From Cristatella mucedo (Eukaryota; Bryozoa; Phylactolaemata; Cristatellidae), in the NCBI GenBank assembly GCA_009760855.2, contig WPIO01000290.1:57241-121240 (forward strand): 64,000 bases of DNA, in the 5' to 3' direction. A program made the position numbers and the translations under genes. Shown here piece after piece: positions 62,171 through 64,000 of this stretch (position 1 is its first letter; every line of letters begins with the position of its first letter). The notes beneath the pieces are model-generated. The model saw nothing but the letters and a program-made list of their open reading frames with translations. It was not told where the DNA came from and ran no database searches.

Positions 62171-64000
62171 AGATCATTTAATCGAGTGTCACAGCAGATC
62201 GCGGAATATCTACACGCTTCAAACCTGCTCGTCGCAGCATGCGGTAGCTTGCAGAAGAGTGCTGCACCTTGCTTTAAGCCATGGCACGTGAATAAAAAAC
62301 CATGTCGCTCTGCTTTGGCAGCTGTTCGCGGAAAAATGTATACACTTCAAATCTGCTCGTCGGAAGCGTGCGGTAGCTGGCAGCAGAGATTGCCGCACCT
62401 TTCTTGAAGCTATTCAGCCATCTATAATTCATTTCGCACGAGTTCGCAGCAGATCGCGGATGCTCTACACACTTTTAATCCTGCTCGTCGGGCATTAAAG
62501 GTAGCTTGCAGAAAGAGTGATGCAATTCGCTGTTAAGCGCATTCGATTTGGATATAACTCATAACTCGCACGAGTTTCGCAGCACGATTTGTTAAAAGTA
62601 TTCTTAGCAACTTCAAATCGCTTATCGGAGCGTGCGGTAGCGGCAAGCTGAGTGCTGCCGCACACTATTTTTAATTCCATTCGCACTTGAATACCTCAGT
62701 ATCGACACGAAGCTATCCGCGGCAGACTCGCGGATTATCTACACACTGTTAATACTCGGCTTGACACACCGTTGCTGTACCTCGCAGCAGAGTGCTGGCA
62801 ACCTTCCTATTAGGCTTTCGCAATTGAATAACTCATTTCGTTCGAGTTCGCAGCAGTTCGCGGAATATGTATGACGATCCATTCTAAAATCTGCTCGTTC
62901 TGGATGCGTGTGAGAGCTGACAGAAGGTTTGATGCAATTTGCTTTAAGCCATTAGCACTTAAATTCAACTCTTTTCGCACGACTTCGGCAGGCAGAAGAT
63001 ACGTGCGAAATATTCTTACCGACTTTCAATCAGCTGTTTTCGGGAACGTGTGCAGATAGCTCGGCAGCTGAGTGCCTGACAAACTTGTTTTAGTCCAGTT
63101 CCCACTTAAATAGATCATTTTTTGTTGCGCACGAGTTCCGCTGTAATTAGCGGAAATACTTTTACACTCTGCAAATTCTCGTAGTCGTACCTTGCGGTAG
63201 ACTTGCCAGCAGAGTGCTGCGCCTATGGTTAAAGCAATTCGCACTTGAAGCTAAACTCATTTCGTACTAGCTACCAGCTGATCGCGGAATAGTTTGAAAT
63301 TTTAAATCTTGCGTCGTAGCCGCGTTGCGGTGTACTGGCAGCAGAAGTGCCTGCACCTATTTTTATGGCCATCGAACTTTGGAATATCTCAGTTCGCCGA
63401 GTTCGCTGCGAGATCGCGGAATATATTCACACTTAAATTCAGGTCGTCGGAAGTGTGCGGTCACTTGGTGCAGAAATGTACTACAAACCCTTGCTTTAAG
63501 CAACTTGCAACTCAATGAGTCATTTCGCAAGAAACGAGTTCGCAGCAGATTGCTCGAAAATTTTTACAAAACTTTTTTAATCTGCTCTCGTCAGATGCCT
63601 GCGGTAGCTTGGGGAGCAGAAGCTGCTGCACTTGCTTTGAGGATTTCGCAACATGAATAGGATCATTTCAATCGAGTTCGCGCAGCAGATCGCTGGGAAT
63701 TAATCTACAACAGATTCAACCTGCTTGTGGCAGCAGTCGGTAGCTTGTGCAGCAGAGTAGCTGCACCTTGTTTTTTTTTTAAGCCAGTTCGCACTTGAAA
63801 AACTCATTTCGCTCGAAAGTTGGCAGCAGTTCGCGGAATATTGTCGGACACCTTTCAAATCTGCTCGTCGTAGCGTGGTGGTAGCCTTGCAGCAGAAGGG
63901 GGTGGGCTGCAACCTTTCTGTATAAGCATTCCGCACTTTAATAATCATTTCGCACGAGTTCGCAGCAGATCGCGGATGATCTACACACTTTTAATCTGCT
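62171..64000 (+). other. Error-dense satellite, probably unpolished long-read sequence
   Basis: The monomers continue but small insertions and run expansions appear every few bases. An example is 63541-63600, 60 bases that match 51 bases at 3565-3615. Another is the run of ten T near 63770. Substitutions are comparatively few. That profile is typical of raw single-molecule reads and not of satellite divergence elsewhere in the window. The monomer order from about 62930 matches A-type monomers: the TTTGAAATTTTAAATC unit near 63293 matches about 1604, and 63600-64000 matches about 3600-3980. The true sequence here should not be read base by base. Confidence 0.85.

Larger units (their letters stand above)
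1..64000 (+). repeat. 124-bp tandem satellite array, head to tail, whole window
   Basis: Every part of the window reads as variants of one monomer of about 124 bp. Counting from the TTCGC word, an example unit runs 57100-57223 and the next begins at 57224. Recurrent words in order are TTCGCACTTG, AATAACTCAT, TTCGCACGAG, TTCGCAGCAG, ATCGCGGAAT, ATCTACACAC, CTCGTCGGAG, GGTAGCTGGCAGCAG, AGTGCTGCACC and TTGTTTTAAGCC. All copies lie in the same orientation; I saw no inversion and no unrelated insertion. Unit length varies by a few bases (for example GCCCTCAATAACTC units are one base short). Diagnostic variants such as GATGCAATTTG for GCTGCACCTTG, or ACTTCAATAATTC for ACTTGAATAACTC, make monomers recognisable and expose the higher-order structure. 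The family is not one I recognise; it is not 171-bp alpha satellite. Centromeric or heterochromatic location is inference. Confidence 0.97.

Noticed and set aside
63766-63785. Poly-T tract as a possible terminator or retroposon tail
   Set aside because: It expands the normal TTGTTTTAAGCC word inside the error-dense end and is best read as a run-length error.
1-64000. CRISPR array
   Set aside because: Repeats are regular, but there are no unique spacers; the whole 124-bp unit repeats and no cas gene is present.
1-64000. CENP-B box in the monomer
   Set aside because: TTCG-CACG-A-GT-TCGC keeps the TTCG and the central A, but the required CGGG part reads TCGC. Only about half the essential positions match.
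1-64000. Alpha satellite or another familiar named satellite
   Set aside because: The 124-bp period and the words do not fit 171-bp alpha satellite, and I recognise no named family.
1-64000. tRNA-derived repeat with a Pol III B box (GAGTTCGCAG resembles GGTTCGANNCC)
   Set aside because: The match is partial, no A box lies at a fitting distance, and no cloverleaf can be drawn. Tandem, not dispersed, arrangement also argues against a SINE.
1-64000. Transposon, LTR element or virus-derived insertion inside the array
   Set aside because: No stretch longer than part of a monomer departs from the satellite, and no terminal repeats or enzyme motifs were seen.
1-64000. Ribosomal intergenic spacer repeats
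   Set aside because: No rRNA sequence appears anywhere in 64 kb, and multi-size HORs are not expected of spacer subrepeats.

Overview
The whole 64-kb window is one uninterrupted block of satellite DNA. The unit is a monomer of about 124 bp, repeated head to tail in one orientation roughly 515 times. I see no protein-coding gene, tRNA, rRNA, mobile element or other non-satellite insertion. The open frames in the window are by-products of the monomer: 124 = 3 x 41 + 1, so a frame drifts through all three phases, and a stop-poor monomer gives recurrent 60-170 aa reading frames on both strands. Long homogenised satellite of this kind points to a eukaryote, probably centromeric or pericentromeric heterochromatin. 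I do not recognise the satellite family or the species. The consensus I derived by eye is about 50% G+C with 10 CpG per 124 bp, so it is not CpG-depleted, which makes an invertebrate plausible but proves nothing.

On top of the monomer there are several different higher-order repeats (HORs). Within an HOR copy the monomers differ from one another, but whole multi-monomer blocks are repeated almost unchanged. Layout: 1-1.7 kb, lead-in monomers, from about 0.6 kb duplicated at 10-monomer spacing; 1.68-10.96 kb, HOR A (21 monomers, ~2604 bp, about 3.6 copies); 10.96-12.94 kb, HOR B (8 monomers, ~991 bp, 2 copies); 12.4-14.9 kb, diverged block with a relative 37 kb away; 15.1-21.6 kb, HOR D (15 monomers, ~1861 bp, then a 13-monomer, 1612-bp form); 21.6-24.8 kb, block E with a half-monomer register break; 24.8-29.6 kb, mosaic; 29.6-37.5 kb, nested 13-monomer tandem and a 5.2-kb-spaced duplication; 37.53-48.40 kb, HOR H (23 monomers, ~2854 bp, three full copies and one deleted copy); 48.4-53.9 kb, diverged mosaic; 53.87-59.69 kb, HOR J (two copies, about 2.85 and 2.97 kb); 59.7-62.2 kb, mosaic related to 24.8-26.4 kb; 62.2-64.0 kb, the same satellite with very many small indels, most likely poorly corrected long-read sequence.

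Nothing here works as a pathway. The interest is in how the array evolved (unequal exchange at several block sizes, register-breaking deletions, scattered old duplicates) and in the monomer itself, which has 10-bp-phased TCGC words, two GCAGCAG boxes 60 bp apart and a short dyad in most copies. Centromere function is inference and needs chromatin data. Comparisons were made by eye, so block edges are good to about one monomer unless an exact junction is given.
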